Shown: positions 17,560 to 26,936, counted from the first letter of the stretch. The stretch is 64,000 nucleotides of DNA from Draconibacterium mangrovi (GCF_010586825.1 NZ_JAAAGB010000012.1:1-64000), one strand, 5' to 3'. Notes: generated by a model not told the origin, from the letters alone. A program made the numbers and translations.

Positions 17560-18474
17560 TCAGGTTTGATTACGGGTGAGTTGATGGAAAACGTTCTCCA
17601 GGTTTTGTTGTTTTTCAAAAAGGGTAAGTAGCGTGAGTTTATTGGTAACGGCGAACTGAAAAATGTTCTGTCGGATGTCGGCTTCAGCTCCGGCTTCAAT
17701 TTCCCAGCCCAGTTCGTTTTGCGTAAGGCTGTTAACGCCGGGGATTTGTAAAAGCTGCTCTTCCGAAACATTTTCTTTAAAACCTGCAATTACAACTTGA
17801 TTTTGAATATTGATTCCGGCTTTTACATCCTTGATATCGCCATCGGCAACAATTTTTCCCTTGTTGATTATCAGCACGCGATTGCATACGGCTTCCACCT
17901 CCTGCATAATGTGCGACGACAGAATTACGGTTTTCTCTTTACTGATCTCTCGGATCAATGTCCTGATTTCTTCCAGCTGGTTAGGGTCGAGACCGGTTGT
18001 TGGCTCATCCAGAATCAATATCGACGGATCGTGAATTAAGGCCTGTGCCAATCCCACACGCTGGCGGTAACCTTTCGACAGGGCACGTATCTTTTTGTGC
18101 TGCTCGATTCCCAACCCGGTAAGCTCGATCATTTCGGCAATACGTTGTTTTTTATTTTTCAGGTGGTAAAAACCGGCTGTTATCTCCAGAAATTCCTTCA
18201 CATAAAGGTCGGTGTAAAGCGGATTATGCTCGGGTAAATAGCCAATTTGCTTTTTATATTCGAGGTTTTGCCCCGAAACTTTCTCCCCGTCGATCAAAAT
18301 ATCACCATCATCTTGCGGAAGATAACCGGTAATAATTTTCATGGTAGTAGATTTTCCGGCTCCGTTAGGCCCCAGAAAACCAACCAGTTCGCCTTTGTTT
18401 ACAGTAAAACTAATCGAATCGAGTGCTTTCTGTTTCCCAAACAATTTTGTGATATTCCTTGTTTCAACAATCAT
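17560..18474 (-). CDS. gldA: ABC transporter ATP-binding protein GldA-like
   Basis: The 304-residue ATPase has Walker A (GPNGAGKST), the ABC signature LSKGYRQR, Walker B (ILILDEPTTGLD) and the switch histidine (SSHIMQE). It is closest in pattern to GldA, the ATPase of an ABC exporter required for gliding in Flavobacterium. The permease partners GldF and GldG are not in this window, so the name is by similarity to the ATPase alone; other ABC-2 type ATPases are possible. The ATG at 18474 is preferred over the TTG at 18489. Its promoter is divergent from that of ispG. Confidence 0.7.
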   Translation of the reverse strand: MIVETRNITKLFGKQKALDSISFTVNKGELVGFLGPNGAGKSTTMKIITGYLPQDDGDILIDGEKVSGQNLEYKKQIGYLPEHNPLYTDLYVKEFLEITAGFYHLKNKKQRIAEMIELTGLGIEQHKKIRALSKGYRQRVGLAQALIHDPSILILDEPTTGLDPNQLEEIRTLIREISKEKTVILSSHIMQEVEAVCNRVLIINKGKIVADGDIKDVKAGINIQNQVVIAGFKENVSEEQLLQIPGVNSLTQNELGWEIEAGAEADIRQNIFQFAVTNKLTLLTLFEKQQNLENVFHQLTRNQT

Positions 18475-18491
18475 AATTAAAGAATGCAAAA

Positions 18492-18499
18492 CAAAAATA
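18492..18499 (-). promoter_or_regulatory. -7 box of gldA
   Basis: The minus strand reads TATTTTTG, an exact consensus match, 18 bases before the ATG at 18474. Confidence 0.5.
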
Positions 18500-18507
18500 G
18501 AGGATTC

Positions 18508-18538
18508 TTTTTATTTTAGAAGCATTACTTTAAATTTG
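18508..18538 (+). promoter_or_regulatory. promoter of ispG
   Basis: TAAATTTG (18531-18538) is an exact -7 match and TTTTT at about 18508 occupies the -33 position 19 to 20 bases upstream. It is divergent from the gldA promoter. Confidence 0.55.
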
Positions 18539-18562
18539 CAGTTCAGCTTAACAGATTAATTG

Positions 18563-20422
18563 ATGAAGGATCGTAATTTCAACTATATTAAAGATTTAAC
18601 CCGCTATCAACGTCAAGAAACAATAGAAGTGAACATTGGAGGAGTTCCCGTTGGTAGTAGTCAGCCTATCCGGATTCAAACAATGACCGATACCAATACT
18701 ACGGATACCGAAGCTACCGTTGAACAGGTAATTCGTGTGGTAAAGGCCGGAGCCGACTATGTTCGGGTAACCGTAAAAGGCATGTCGGATGCGGAAAGCC
18801 TTAAGGTTATCAAGAAGGAATTGGTCGACAGAGGATACAACACACCTTTAATTGCTGATATACATTTCAATCCGAAACTGGCAGAAGTTGCTGCTCAGTA
18901 CGTATCGAAAGTGCGTATCAATCCGGGAAATTTCTACGACAAACGAGCGCAATTCAAAAATAAAATTTACACCGACGAAGAGTACAAAAAAGAGCTTGAT
19001 ATAATTGAAAAGCAGTTTGTGCCTTTTATTCAGATGCTGAAAGATACAAAAACAGCATTACGAATTGGTGCCAATCACGGATCGCTTTCCGACAGGGTAA
19101 TGAGCCGCTATGGCGATACTCCGGCCGGAATTGCCGAATCGGTGATGGAATTTCTACGCATTTGTAAGAAGGAAGATTTTAACAACGTAGTGGTGTCGAT
19201 AAAATCGAGCAATACACGCGTAATGGTTTACACCGTTCGTTTGCTGAACTTTAAAATGCGCCTCGAGAATATGAAATTCCCAATTCATTTGGGCGTTACC
19301 GAGGCCGGCGAAGGCGAAGACGGACGTATAAAATCGGCCGTTGGAGTGGGAGCTTTGTTGAGCGATGGAATTGGCGACACCGTGCGCATTTCGTTAACCG
19401 AAGCGCCGAGAAACGAAATTCCGGTGGCCCTGAAACTGGTAAATCATTTTAAACGTTACCAGAATCACGAGCCGATTTCGGCACCAATGATCGCACAAAC
19501 CAACCCGTTTGAATACGAGCGTCGCGATACCCGCCCGGTACTGAATATGGGAGGAAAAGAACTTCCGGTGGTGATTGCCGATTTGGGCGACAGAAGTTTG
19601 CGCGAAATGATTCCGATCCGCGGGAAACTGGTTCCTGATTATTTTCTTTCGGGAAACAAAATACTCGACATACAAGGCGAAGAATATCCGGTAATTACGC
19701 TTGAGGAGTACTTGTTTGAAAGTACACGCTGGGGCCGAATGAAATTTATTCGCACCAACAAAGCGGAATTCGACCGTTTTATGGATATGCATCCGGAGAT
19801 CATCATGAAATTGAAGCAGACCCGGAAAACAGTATTGATTCTTGAAAGCTACAACGCCAACCCGATGGCCGAATTGAGAGCGTTCTTTATGTCGCTTGAA
19901 ACCCACATTTGGAAAGTGCCGGTTGTACTTTACCGCCGATACAACGAAAGTCGTTTGGATGATCTTCAGATAACAGCTGCGGCCGACCTTGGGGGTTTGC
20001 TGATTGATGGTTATGGCGATGGAATTTGCCTGTCGAACGATAACGAAAATATTACTTTCACCGAGTTGAAAGACTTGAGTTTTGGAATACTGCAGGCCAG
20101 CCGTATGCGTGTTACCAAAACCGAATTTGTATCGTGCCCCGGTTGCGGACGAACCCTGTTTAACCTGCAGGAAACAACCCGTGCCGTAAAAGCACATTTT
20201 AAACATCTCGACCATTTGAAAATTGGTATTATGGGCTGCGTGGTAAACGGTCCCGGCGAGATGGGCGATGTGGATTACGGTTTTGTTGGAGCCGGTAATA
20301 ACAAGGTAAACCTGTATAAGGGTTTGAAGCCTATAAAACGCCACATTCCATACGAAAATGCGGTGGAAGAACTTGAGCAGCTGATTCGTGAAAACGGCGA
20401 CTGGAAAGATCCTGAAGATTAA
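18563..20422 (+). CDS. ispG: 4-hydroxy-3-methylbut-2-en-1-yl diphosphate synthase, large form
   Basis: IspG (GcpE) reduces methylerythritol cyclodiphosphate to HMBPP, the penultimate step of the MEP isoprenoid pathway, using a [4Fe-4S] cluster. The 619-residue length is that of the plant/Bacteroidota/Chlamydiota type, which carries an extra domain between the TIM barrel and the C-terminal reductase domain. The barrel has QTMTDTNTTDTEATVEQ near the N-terminus. The cluster ligands are visible as CPGC (Cys525, Cys528) and GCVVNGPGE (Cys559). Start is the ATG at 18563; a TTG sits just before it. A terminator follows. Confidence 0.97.
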   Translation: MKDRNFNYIKDLTRYQRQETIEVNIGGVPVGSSQPIRIQTMTDTNTTDTEATVEQVIRVVKAGADYVRVTVKGMSDAESLKVIKKELVDRGYNTPLIADIHFNPKLAEVAAQYVSKVRINPGNFYDKRAQFKNKIYTDEEYKKELDIIEKQFVPFIQMLKDTKTALRIGANHGSLSDRVMSRYGDTPAGIAESVMEFLRICKKEDFNNVVVSIKSSNTRVMVYTVRLLNFKMRLENMKFPIHLGVTEAGEGEDGRIKSAVGVGALLSDGIGDTVRISLTEAPRNEIPVALKLVNHFKRYQNHEPISAPMIAQTNPFEYERRDTRPVLNMGGKELPVVIADLGDRSLREMIPIRGKLVPDYFLSGNKILDIQGEEYPVITLEEYLFESTRWGRMKFIRTNKAEFDRFMDMHPEIIMKLKQTRKTVLILESYNANPMAELRAFFMSLETHIWKVPVVLYRRYNESRLDDLQITAAADLGGLLIDGYGDGICLSNDNENITFTELKDLSFGILQASRMRVTKTEFVSCPGCGRTLFNLQETTRAVKAHFKHLDHLKIGIMGCVVNGPGEMGDVDYGFVGAGNNKVNLYKGLKPIKRHIPYENAVEELEQLIRENGDWKDPED

Positions 20423-20445
20423 CAATTACACAGCATAGTACGGAG

Positions 20446-20483
20446 AAGGATCCGATCTTTTTAGAGGTCGGATCCTTTTTTGT
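20446..20483 (+). terminator. intrinsic terminator of ispG
   Basis: AAGGATCCGA (20446-20455) and TCGGATCCTT (20468-20477) form a 10-bp stem followed by a T-run. Confidence 0.85.
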
Positions 20484-20493
20484 TTCCATTGGT

Positions 20494-20715
20494 ATCGTAC
20501 TAAGTACGATTGAAGAAAACTCTGTTGGTGAAGCATCGTACTCAGTACGAATGGAGAAAACTCCGTTGGTGAAGCATCGTACTCAGTACAAATGGAGAAA
20601 ACTCTATTGGTGGAGTATCGTACTCAATACGAATTGAGAAAATCCTGTTGGTGAAGCATCGTACTCAGTACGATTGAAGAAAACCCTGTGGGTGGAGCAT
20701 CGTACTCAGTACGAT
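20494..20715. repeat. 41-bp tandem array, six copies of a 17-bp palindrome
   Basis: The palindrome ATCGTACTCAGTACGAT, two 8-base arms around one base, occurs at 20494, 20535, 20576, 20617, 20658 and 20699, exactly 41 bases apart. Copies 2, 5 and 6 are perfect or nearly so; copy 1 has A at the centre and copies 3 and 4 have arm changes. The intervening 24 bases are also repeated (TGGAGAAAACTCYGTTGGTG and variants). The array fills the gap between the ispG terminator and the promoter of the flavin reductase gene. Confidence 0.95.
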
Positions 20716-20737
20716 CAATGAAAATGAGGGGAGAGTA

Positions 20738-20766
20738 TTGCAAAAGCCCTGTATTTCCTATCTTTG
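20738..20766 (+). promoter_or_regulatory. promoter of the flavin reductase gene
   Basis: TTG (20738-20740) and an exact -7 TATCTTTG (20759-20766) are 18 bases apart. The position argues for the ATG at 20791 as the start, because an earlier start would lie inside the promoter. Confidence 0.6.
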
Positions 20767-20790
20767 AATAGAACTAGAAAAACAAAGAAT

Positions 20791-21378
20791 ATGGCACGAA
20801 CGTACTGGAAACCCGGAACAATTGTTTATCCCCTGCCTGCAGTAATGGTAAGTTGTGGCGAAAATCCTGAAGAATACAACATTATAACCATTGCCTGGAC
20901 TGGCACCATTAACAGCGATCCGCCAATGTGTTATATTTCGGTTCGTCCGGGGCGCCATTCGTACGATATTATCAAACGCACCGGCGAATTTGTTATCAAC
21001 CTTACCACCGAAAAGCTGGCAAAAGCAACCGACTGGTGTGGTTGCCGATCGGGCCGTAAGTACAACAAATGGAAAGAAATGAACCTGACTCCAGCGCCTG
21101 CAAAAATGGTTAAAGCACCCATTATCGAGGAGTCGCCGGTAAACATCGAGTGCCGCGTAAAAGATATTGTTGAGCTGGGTTCGCACCACATGTTTATTTC
21201 CGAGGTGGTAAGCGTTTCAGTCGACGATACTTATATGAATGAAGAACAGGCTTTCAGTTTCTCCAAGGCAAATCCTTTGGTTTACAGTCATGGCCACTAT
21301 TTCGGCATGGGAAAACGTATTGGCAAGTTTGGCTGGTCGGTTGAGAAGAAAAAAACGAAAAAGAAACGAAATAAGTAA
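20791..21378 (+). CDS. flavin reductase family protein (FMN-binding split barrel)
   Basis: This 195-residue protein has the split-barrel flavin-binding fold of the flavin reductase-like/DIM6 family, which reduces FMN or uses it as bound cofactor. Visible features are TVYPLPAVMVSCG-type N-terminus (GTIVYPLPAVMVSCG), the core block TIAWTGTINSDPPMCYISVRPGRHSYDII and FVINLTTEKLAKATDWCG. The C-terminus is strongly basic (VEKKKTKKKRNK), which is unusual and could be a nucleic-acid or membrane contact or simply a tail. It is monocistronic: a repeat array lies upstream and a non-coding stretch downstream. Confidence 0.85.
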   Translation: MARTYWKPGTIVYPLPAVMVSCGENPEEYNIITIAWTGTINSDPPMCYISVRPGRHSYDIIKRTGEFVINLTTEKLAKATDWCGCRSGRKYNKWKEMNLTPAPAKMVKAPIIEESPVNIECRVKDIVELGSHHMFISEVVSVSVDDTYMNEEQAFSFSKANPLVYSHGHYFGMGKRIGKFGWSVEKKKTKKKRNK

Positions 21379-21429
21379 AATAAACCTTATTCTGAGAAAA
21401 ACCTTAGTAGTAACGAATGTGTCAGGAAC

Positions 21430-21484
21430 AAAACCTTATTAACCTTATTGAATGAGAAAACTGTTGTTAAAGAAATAAGGTTTT
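21430..21484 (+). other. inverted repeat AAAACCTTATT
   Basis: AAAACCTTATT (21430-21440) is perfectly complementary to AATAAGGTTTT (21474-21484). The loop of 33 bases is long and the T-run short, so termination is uncertain. ACCTTATT also occurs at 21383 and 21442. The rest of the gap 21379-21652 shows nothing else. Confidence 0.4.
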
Positions 21485-21652
21485 CCGATAGTAATACGGG
21501 TGAAGTATAAGCAGGATTTTGATAAAAAACGGAAGCTTGTCGTACGCTCTCTAAATGAAATAAATCATTCTTTTTAAACAATTTCCGCTCTTTTTTTGTA
21601 ATCCTTTAAACTTTCTGAAGACTAGTCAGAATAATATTTAATTGTGAGAAAA

Positions 21653-23743
21653 ATGAAGAGTATCTATTTATTAGCATCAATCTTTTTAATGAATTTAGGA
21701 ATGGTAACAGCACAAACAAATCCATTACTCGAAGATTTTAATACACCGCACAATGCGGCACCTTTCGATAAAATCAAAAACGAGCATTTTATGCCGGCTT
21801 TCGAGGAAGGAATAAAACAAGGCAAGGCCGACGTAGAGAAAATAAAAAATAATCCGGAGGCACCAACATTCGAAAACACCATCGTTGCATTAGACGAAGT
21901 AGGTCGTTTGTTAACACGTACATCGGGTGTATTTTTTAACCTGCTGAGTTCGGAAACCAACGACGAATTGCAGAGCATTGCGCAAGAGGTTTCGCCAATG
22001 CTTACAGCTTTTCAGAACGATATTTCGTTAGATCCGGTACTTTTTGAGCGCGTTAAAGCCGTGTATAACAAAAAAGACGAGCTGGATTTAACCACCGAGC
22101 AACAAACGCTTCTGGAGAATAACTACATTGGTTTTGTGCGTAGCGGAGCCAATTTGTCGGACACCGATAAAGAAAAGTTTCGCGAGTACAGCACCGAGTT
22201 GTCGAAGTTAAGCCTCGATTTTGGCGAGAACGTACTAAAAGAAACCAATAAGTACGAGTTAAACATTACCGACAAAAGCAAGCTGGCTGGGTTACCGGAA
22301 GGCGCTTTGGAAGCAGCTGCCGGAAAGGCTAAAGCAAAAGATCAGGAAGGTTGGACTTTCGATATTTCGATGCCAAGTTACCTGCCCGTTCTGCAATATG
22401 CCGATAACCGCGATTTGCGCAAAGAATTGTATATGGCGTACGGCTCGAAATCGTTTAAAGGAGATGAGCTGGATAACCAGGAAAATGTAAAACGTATTGT
22501 GGAGTTACGCCTGGAAATGGCTAAGCTACTGGGGTATAAAAACTATGCCGATTACGTTTTAGAGCGCCGAATGGCAATGAATGCCGATGGCGTTTACGGT
22601 TTGCTTAACGATTTGTATGAGGCATCGTACAAAGTGGCAAAAGAGGAAAAAGCTGAGATTGAAGCGTATGCCCGCAAGAATGGTTTTGAAGGCGATTTAA
22701 TGCCCTGGGACTGGAGCTACTACAGCGAAAAACTGAAGGTGGAAAAATTCGATCTGAACGACGAAATGCTGAAACCATACTTTGAGTTAAGTAGCGTTGT
22801 TGACGGCGTTTTTGGCCTGGCAACCGAACTTTTTGGCGTAACGTTTAAAGAGAATAAAGATATTCCGGTATACAACGCAGAGGTTACAGCCTACGAAGTA
22901 TTTGATGCCGATGGCACTTTCCTTTCCGTATTTTATACCGATTTTCACCCGCGCCCCGGAAAACGTGGTGGTGCCTGGATGAACGACTTTAAAGGTCAGT
23001 GGATGGAGAATGGTGTTGATTCGCGCCCGCACGTAACCATTGTAATGAACTTTACCCGCCCAACTTCAAGCAAGCCGGCTTTGTTAACCTTTAACGAGGT
23101 GGAAACATTTATGCACGAATTTGGCCACGCGCTGCACGGAATGCTGGCAAAATCAACCTATTCAAGCCTATCGGGAACCAATGTTTACCGCGACTTTGTT
23201 GAGCTTCCATCGCAAATAATGGAAAACTGGGCAGTTGAAAAAGACTTCTTGGATCGTTTTGCAAAACATTACGAAACCGGTGAACCTATCCCGGCTGAGC
23301 TGGTACAAAAAATTGTTGATTCGCAAAATTACCTTGCAGGTTACCTGTCAGTTCGCCAGTTGAGTTTTGGTTATTTGGATATGGCCTGGCATACGCTGGA
23401 AAAACCTTTTGAAGGCGATGTGAAGGATTTTGAAGAAAGTGCGTGGAAGAAAGTGCAGATCTTCCCTTCAATCGACGGTGTTTGTATGAGTACACAATTC
23501 GGGCACTTGTTTGCCGGAGGTTATGCCGCCGGATATTACGGTTACAAATGGGCCGAAGTGCTGGATGCCGATGCATTTAGCGTATTCAAAGAAAAAGGCC
23601 TCTTTAACAAAGATGTGGCTGCTTCGTTCCGCGAAAATATTTTGGAAAAAGGTGGAACTGAGCATCCTATGACGCTCTACAAACGTTTCCGCGGTCAGGA
23701 GCCAAAGGTTGATGCACTGCTAAAACGCAGCGGATTATTGTAA
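21653..23743 (+). CDS. M3 family peptidyl-dipeptidase (Dcp-like), exported
   Basis: A zinc metallopeptidase of family M3 that removes C-terminal dipeptides or cuts oligopeptides. The 696-residue protein starts with a signal peptide (MKSIYLLASIFLMNLGMVTAQ), so it acts in the periplasm or outside. The zinc motif HEFGHALH begins at His488, and the third ligand is expected within the following segment VELPSQIMENW. Substrate-loop sequences FGHLFAGGYAAGYYGYKWAEVLDADAF near the C-terminus are typical of Dcp. The ATG at 21653 is preferred to a GTG at 21644 because the signal peptide follows directly. A terminator follows the gene. Confidence 0.93.
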   Translation: MKSIYLLASIFLMNLGMVTAQTNPLLEDFNTPHNAAPFDKIKNEHFMPAFEEGIKQGKADVEKIKNNPEAPTFENTIVALDEVGRLLTRTSGVFFNLLSSETNDELQSIAQEVSPMLTAFQNDISLDPVLFERVKAVYNKKDELDLTTEQQTLLENNYIGFVRSGANLSDTDKEKFREYSTELSKLSLDFGENVLKETNKYELNITDKSKLAGLPEGALEAAAGKAKAKDQEGWTFDISMPSYLPVLQYADNRDLRKELYMAYGSKSFKGDELDNQENVKRIVELRLEMAKLLGYKNYADYVLERRMAMNADGVYGLLNDLYEASYKVAKEEKAEIEAYARKNGFEGDLMPWDWSYYSEKLKVEKFDLNDEMLKPYFELSSVVDGVFGLATELFGVTFKENKDIPVYNAEVTAYEVFDADGTFLSVFYTDFHPRPGKRGGAWMNDFKGQWMENGVDSRPHVTIVMNFTRPTSSKPALLTFNEVETFMHEFGHALHGMLAKSTYSSLSGTNVYRDFVELPSQIMENWAVEKDFLDRFAKHYETGEPIPAELVQKIVDSQNYLAGYLSVRQLSFGYLDMAWHTLEKPFEGDVKDFEESAWKKVQIFPSIDGVCMSTQFGHLFAGGYAAGYYGYKWAEVLDADAFSVFKEKGLFNKDVAASFRENILEKGGTEHPMTLYKRFRGQEPKVDALLKRSGLL

Positions 23744-23761
23744 GCTTTTAAACGTTATGGT

Positions 23762-23776
23762 CTCACTCGGAGTGAG
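23762..23776. repeat. CTCACT-n3-AGTGAG palindrome, copy 1
   Basis: CTCACT-CGG-AGTGAG directly follows the M3 peptidase gene. The same 6-bp arms with a 3-base loop recur at 24490 and 55724. Confidence 0.7.
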
Positions 23777-23796
23777 GCTATCACGAAACAATATTG

Positions 23797-23831
23797 AAAA
23801 TGGCATCTCGTTCTGAGGTGCCATTTTTTTT
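23797..23831 (+). terminator. terminator of the M3 peptidase gene
   Basis: AATGGCATCTC pairs with GAGGTGCCATT (one G-T pair) around a short loop, and a T-run follows. Confidence 0.8.
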
Positions 23832-23946
23832 ATGGAAACATTCCTGAACGGCTATTAGTGGTAGTTGTGCTCAGTAGCAGAAAATTATAGTTATGATAAA
23901 GATTTGAAATTTATATATTTACGCATATCATTAACCAGTACAAACA

Positions 23947-24456
23947 ATGAAAGCCAAAAACAAACAAATGCACCGGGGCCTTACAAAAACCGACAGAAAG
24001 AGTTTGAGAGATCAATGTAAAATGGGATTGATTTTATCATTACTGGTATTTGTTCTTGCAACAATTATTGGAGTAACGATATACGAGTTATTCTTTGATA
24101 CGAATCCTGATGAATTGAATCTTAAAATGGCAGGTTTAATTACAATAGGAACGTTGAGTTCTTCAGTGCTCCTTAACTTTCTGATATGTAATAAATACTA
24201 TCGTGATTTGCAATTTAATGAAAAAGTTCAGGTGATAAAAACCTTGATGAACAAATCAAAGTCAACTATTTATCATGCCTCTGCACTGGGCAGCAATATG
24301 TCTAAGGCTTATACTGAAAAGTTTGAGTTCGTTGTTGATGGTATTAATTTCAACGTTGATAAAGAGCTGTTCGAGCGTTGTGCCGAGGGAGATCAATTGA
24401 TTTTTAATTATGCTCCGAAAAGTGAATACCTGTTAAGTATTGAAAAAGGTAACTGA
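23947..24456 (+). CDS. hypothetical protein with two membrane helices
   Basis: Not recognised. The 169-residue protein has a basic N-terminus (about 25 residues), a hydrophobic helix at about 27-47, a short acidic loop, a second helix at about 60-80, and then a soluble C-terminal domain of some 85 residues with a strand-rich end (KFEFVVDGINFNVDKELFERCAEGDQLIFNYAPKSEYLLSIE). Two helices plus a cytoplasmic beta-rich domain suggest an inner-membrane protein with a small OB-like tail. It is flanked by the palindrome family on both sides and has no operon partner. Confidence 0.7.
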   Translation: MKAKNKQMHRGLTKTDRKSLRDQCKMGLILSLLVFVLATIIGVTIYELFFDTNPDELNLKMAGLITIGTLSSSVLLNFLICNKYYRDLQFNEKVQVIKTLMNKSKSTIYHASALGSNMSKAYTEKFEFVVDGINFNVDKELFERCAEGDQLIFNYAPKSEYLLSIEKGN

Positions 24457-24480
24457 AATGTAAAAAGTTAGTTAGTGTAT

Positions 24481-24513
24481 AGTCATACCCTCACTATGAG
24501 TGAGAGCATGACT
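24481..24513. repeat. CTCACT-n3-AGTGAG palindrome, copy 2
   Basis: CTCACT (24490-24495), ATG loop, AGTGAG (24499-24504), with outer arms AGTCAT (24481-24486) and ATGACT (24508-24513) extending the dyad. It lies between convergent genes and could act as a two-way terminator, although no T-run is present. Confidence 0.7.
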
Positions 24514-24523
24514 AGATATCTTT

Positions 24524-26902
24524 CTAGAAGAAGTCGTCGAATTCTTCCGGATTCGTGTTCTTTTTCTCCAAATCATCGCAATCGAGGTTAATGTTAAAAC
24601 CGGCTGGTCGTTTAAATTCCATCTCCTCTTCTTTGTAACCGATCGATTCGTCGGCCAAAACTTTCTTGTAAAAGTAACCCCAAATTGGCAGCGCCATATT
24701 TGCACCCTGACCAGATGCGATCGTCCTAAAGTGTATACTTCTTAAATCGGCACCGGTCCAAACACCTGCGGTAAGTTTTGGTGTTGTGCCAATAAACCAA
24801 CCATCGGAGTGGTTCTGTGTTGTTCCAGTTTTCCCGGCAATTGGCATACTAAAACTTCCATAGTCGGTGGTTACCCTGTCGCGAAACAGGTTTGAAAAGC
24901 GTAAACGAATTCCGGTTCCTTCGTCGATTACTCCTTGCAATAAGTTTAGCATCAGGTATGCAGTTTGTTCGTCGATGGCCTCGTGGCGCTCGGGAACGAA
25001 ACGTGCGATAACGTTGCCATGGCGGTCTTCAATCTTAGTAACAAAATAAGGCTTGATAAACACGCCCAGGTTCGTGAAGGTGTTGAAAGCACCAACCATT
25101 TCGTAAAGTGTAACATCCGAAACACCAAGGAACATTGAGTTTACCGGATCAATGGGGCTGTAAATACCCATGTGTTTCATTACATCGACCACTGCCTGCG
25201 GATTGTATTGTTTTAGTACCCATGCTGAAATACGGTTTTTCGAGTTGGCCAGTCCCCATTTTAAGGATACCATTTTGCCATCCATTTCTTCGTCAACATC
25301 CGAATCTTTAGGCTCATAAATACTGCCGTCCCACTGAATAAACTGTTGACTAACATATGGAACTTTTGTACATGGTGTAAGCCCGTTTTGCATGGCCAGT
25401 GTATACAAAAATGGCTTAACAGTAGATCCGATCTGGCGTTTTCCGCCTTTTACCATGTCGTACATAAAATGCTGGTAGTTGGGGCCTCCAACGTAGGCTT
25501 TTACTTTCCCCGATTCGGTATCCATGGCCATAAACGACGAGCGGAAAAATTTCAGGTAATATTTAATTGAATCCATCGGAGTCATCAAAGTATCCACTGC
25601 ACCACCCCACTTAAAAACGTTCATTTCAACGGGCTTGTTAAATTCCTTCTTTATTTCATTAAAGCTTTTTCCTGCCTGATTCATTAAACGGTAGCGTTCG
25701 CTTTTTCTGATTTCACGGTTTAGCAGGTCGTCCACCTCAGTTCTGCTCATGTTATTGGCAAAGGGCGGATTGCTTAAATCCGACAAACTTTCATCGAATA
25801 GGGGTTGCAGATCGTAACGCAAATGTCGTTCAACGGCTTCAACCGCATATTTTTGCATGCGCGAGTCGAGCGTGGTGTATATTTTTAAACCGTCGGCATA
25901 AATATCGTAAGGTTCGCCATTGGGTTTGGTATTTTTATTACACCAGCCAAACAGCGGATTGTTTTCCCACTCATCCAGGTCTTCAATATATTTTTGTTCC
26001 TGCCACGAAGCATAGTTTTCGCGCTCCGGTTTTTTAGCGGTAAGTGTAAGGCGAAGGTATTCGCGGAAATACGGTGCTGGCCCAAGTTTGTAATCCACTT
26101 TTTTATATTCCAGATCAAGCGGCAGTTTTTTGGCCGAATCGGCAAGTTCGGGAGTGATGTAACCATATTTTTCCATCTGGCTCAATACAACATTCCGGCG
26201 TTGCAGCACGATTTCGGGGCGGCGAACCGGATTAAAAAGCGATGAGTTTTTGGCCATACCAACCAGCATGGCTGCCTGGTGTAGTTTAAGCGAATCGGGC
26301 TGTGTATTAAAATAAACATCGGCTGCCGAACGAATACCCACCGCGTTATTCAGGTAGTCGTACTTGTTCAGGTACATTAAAATAATCTCTTCTTTAGTAT
26401 AACTGCGCTCCAGTTTTACGGCAATTACCCATTCTTTAAACTTTCGCATAACCAGTTCGGTGCTACTGGAAAAACCATCGCGCGGGAAAAGCATTTTTGC
26501 CAACTGCTGACTTAAGGTACTTCCACCTCCTGAACTGGTGTCGCCGGTAACAATTCCTTTAAATACGCGAATTAGTCCACGAAAATCAATTCCCGAATGA
26601 TCGTAAAAACGAACATCTTCTGTGGCAACCAAGGCATTTATTAAGTGTGGTGGTAAATTTTCGAAATTTACGTAAGTACGGTTCTCCTGGTTGAAATATT
26701 TATCAATGGTCGGGCCGTCTGCAAAATAGATTTCCGATGCCAGGATATTTTGTGGGTTTTCCAGCTCCTCAAAACTGGGCATAAAACCCAGCTTTCCCTT
26801 GGCTATCAGAAAGAAAAGAAGAAAAACGGAAACGATCCCCAGTGCAACGATCGACCAGAAAATCAGGATGTATTTTTTAAAGCTTTTTTTTGTTTCGCTC
26901 AT
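24524..26902 (-). CDS. class A penicillin-binding protein (PBP1A type)
   Basis: A bifunctional peptidoglycan synthase. The 792-residue protein has a short cytoplasmic tail, one membrane helix (about 10-33), a GT51 glycosyltransferase domain with the catalytic region ATEDVRFYDHSGIDFRGL (Glu95) and GGGSTLSQQLAKML, and a transpeptidase domain with the nucleophile motif STVK (IGSTVKPFLY), the second motif SKN and the third motif KTGTTQ. All three penicillin-binding motifs are present, so it should be active. The C-terminus is short and acidic. Its promoter is divergent from topA. Confidence 0.95.
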   Translation of the reverse strand: MSETKKSFKKYILIFWSIVALGIVSVFLLFFLIAKGKLGFMPSFEELENPQNILASEIYFADGPTIDKYFNQENRTYVNFENLPPHLINALVATEDVRFYDHSGIDFRGLIRVFKGIVTGDTSSGGGSTLSQQLAKMLFPRDGFSSSTELVMRKFKEWVIAVKLERSYTKEEIILMYLNKYDYLNNAVGIRSAADVYFNTQPDSLKLHQAAMLVGMAKNSSLFNPVRRPEIVLQRRNVVLSQMEKYGYITPELADSAKKLPLDLEYKKVDYKLGPAPYFREYLRLTLTAKKPERENYASWQEQKYIEDLDEWENNPLFGWCNKNTKPNGEPYDIYADGLKIYTTLDSRMQKYAVEAVERHLRYDLQPLFDESLSDLSNPPFANNMSRTEVDDLLNREIRKSERYRLMNQAGKSFNEIKKEFNKPVEMNVFKWGGAVDTLMTPMDSIKYYLKFFRSSFMAMDTESGKVKAYVGGPNYQHFMYDMVKGGKRQIGSTVKPFLYTLAMQNGLTPCTKVPYVSQQFIQWDGSIYEPKDSDVDEEMDGKMVSLKWGLANSKNRISAWVLKQYNPQAVVDVMKHMGIYSPIDPVNSMFLGVSDVTLYEMVGAFNTFTNLGVFIKPYFVTKIEDRHGNVIARFVPERHEAIDEQTAYLMLNLLQGVIDEGTGIRLRFSNLFRDRVTTDYGSFSMPIAGKTGTTQNHSDGWFIGTTPKLTAGVWTGADLRSIHFRTIASGQGANMALPIWGYFYKKVLADESIGYKEEEMEFKRPAGFNINLDCDDLEKKNTNPEEFDDFF

Positions 26903-26928
26903 GAATTTCGCTCATTTTAATGTGGCAA

Positions 26929-26936
26929 CAAATATA
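26929..26936 (-). promoter_or_regulatory. -7 box of the PBP1A gene
   Basis: The minus strand reads TATATTTG, an exact TAnnTTTG match, 27 bases before the ATG. No clear -33 element was seen. Confidence 0.45.

Noticed and set aside
19394-20425. 343-residue frame on the minus strand
   Set aside because: It lies antisense inside ispG, has no recognisable domain or start context, and is a shadow of the long ispG frame.
20494-20715. CRISPR array
   Set aside because: The sequence between palindromes is itself repeated, so there are no spacers; the period is a constant 41 bases.
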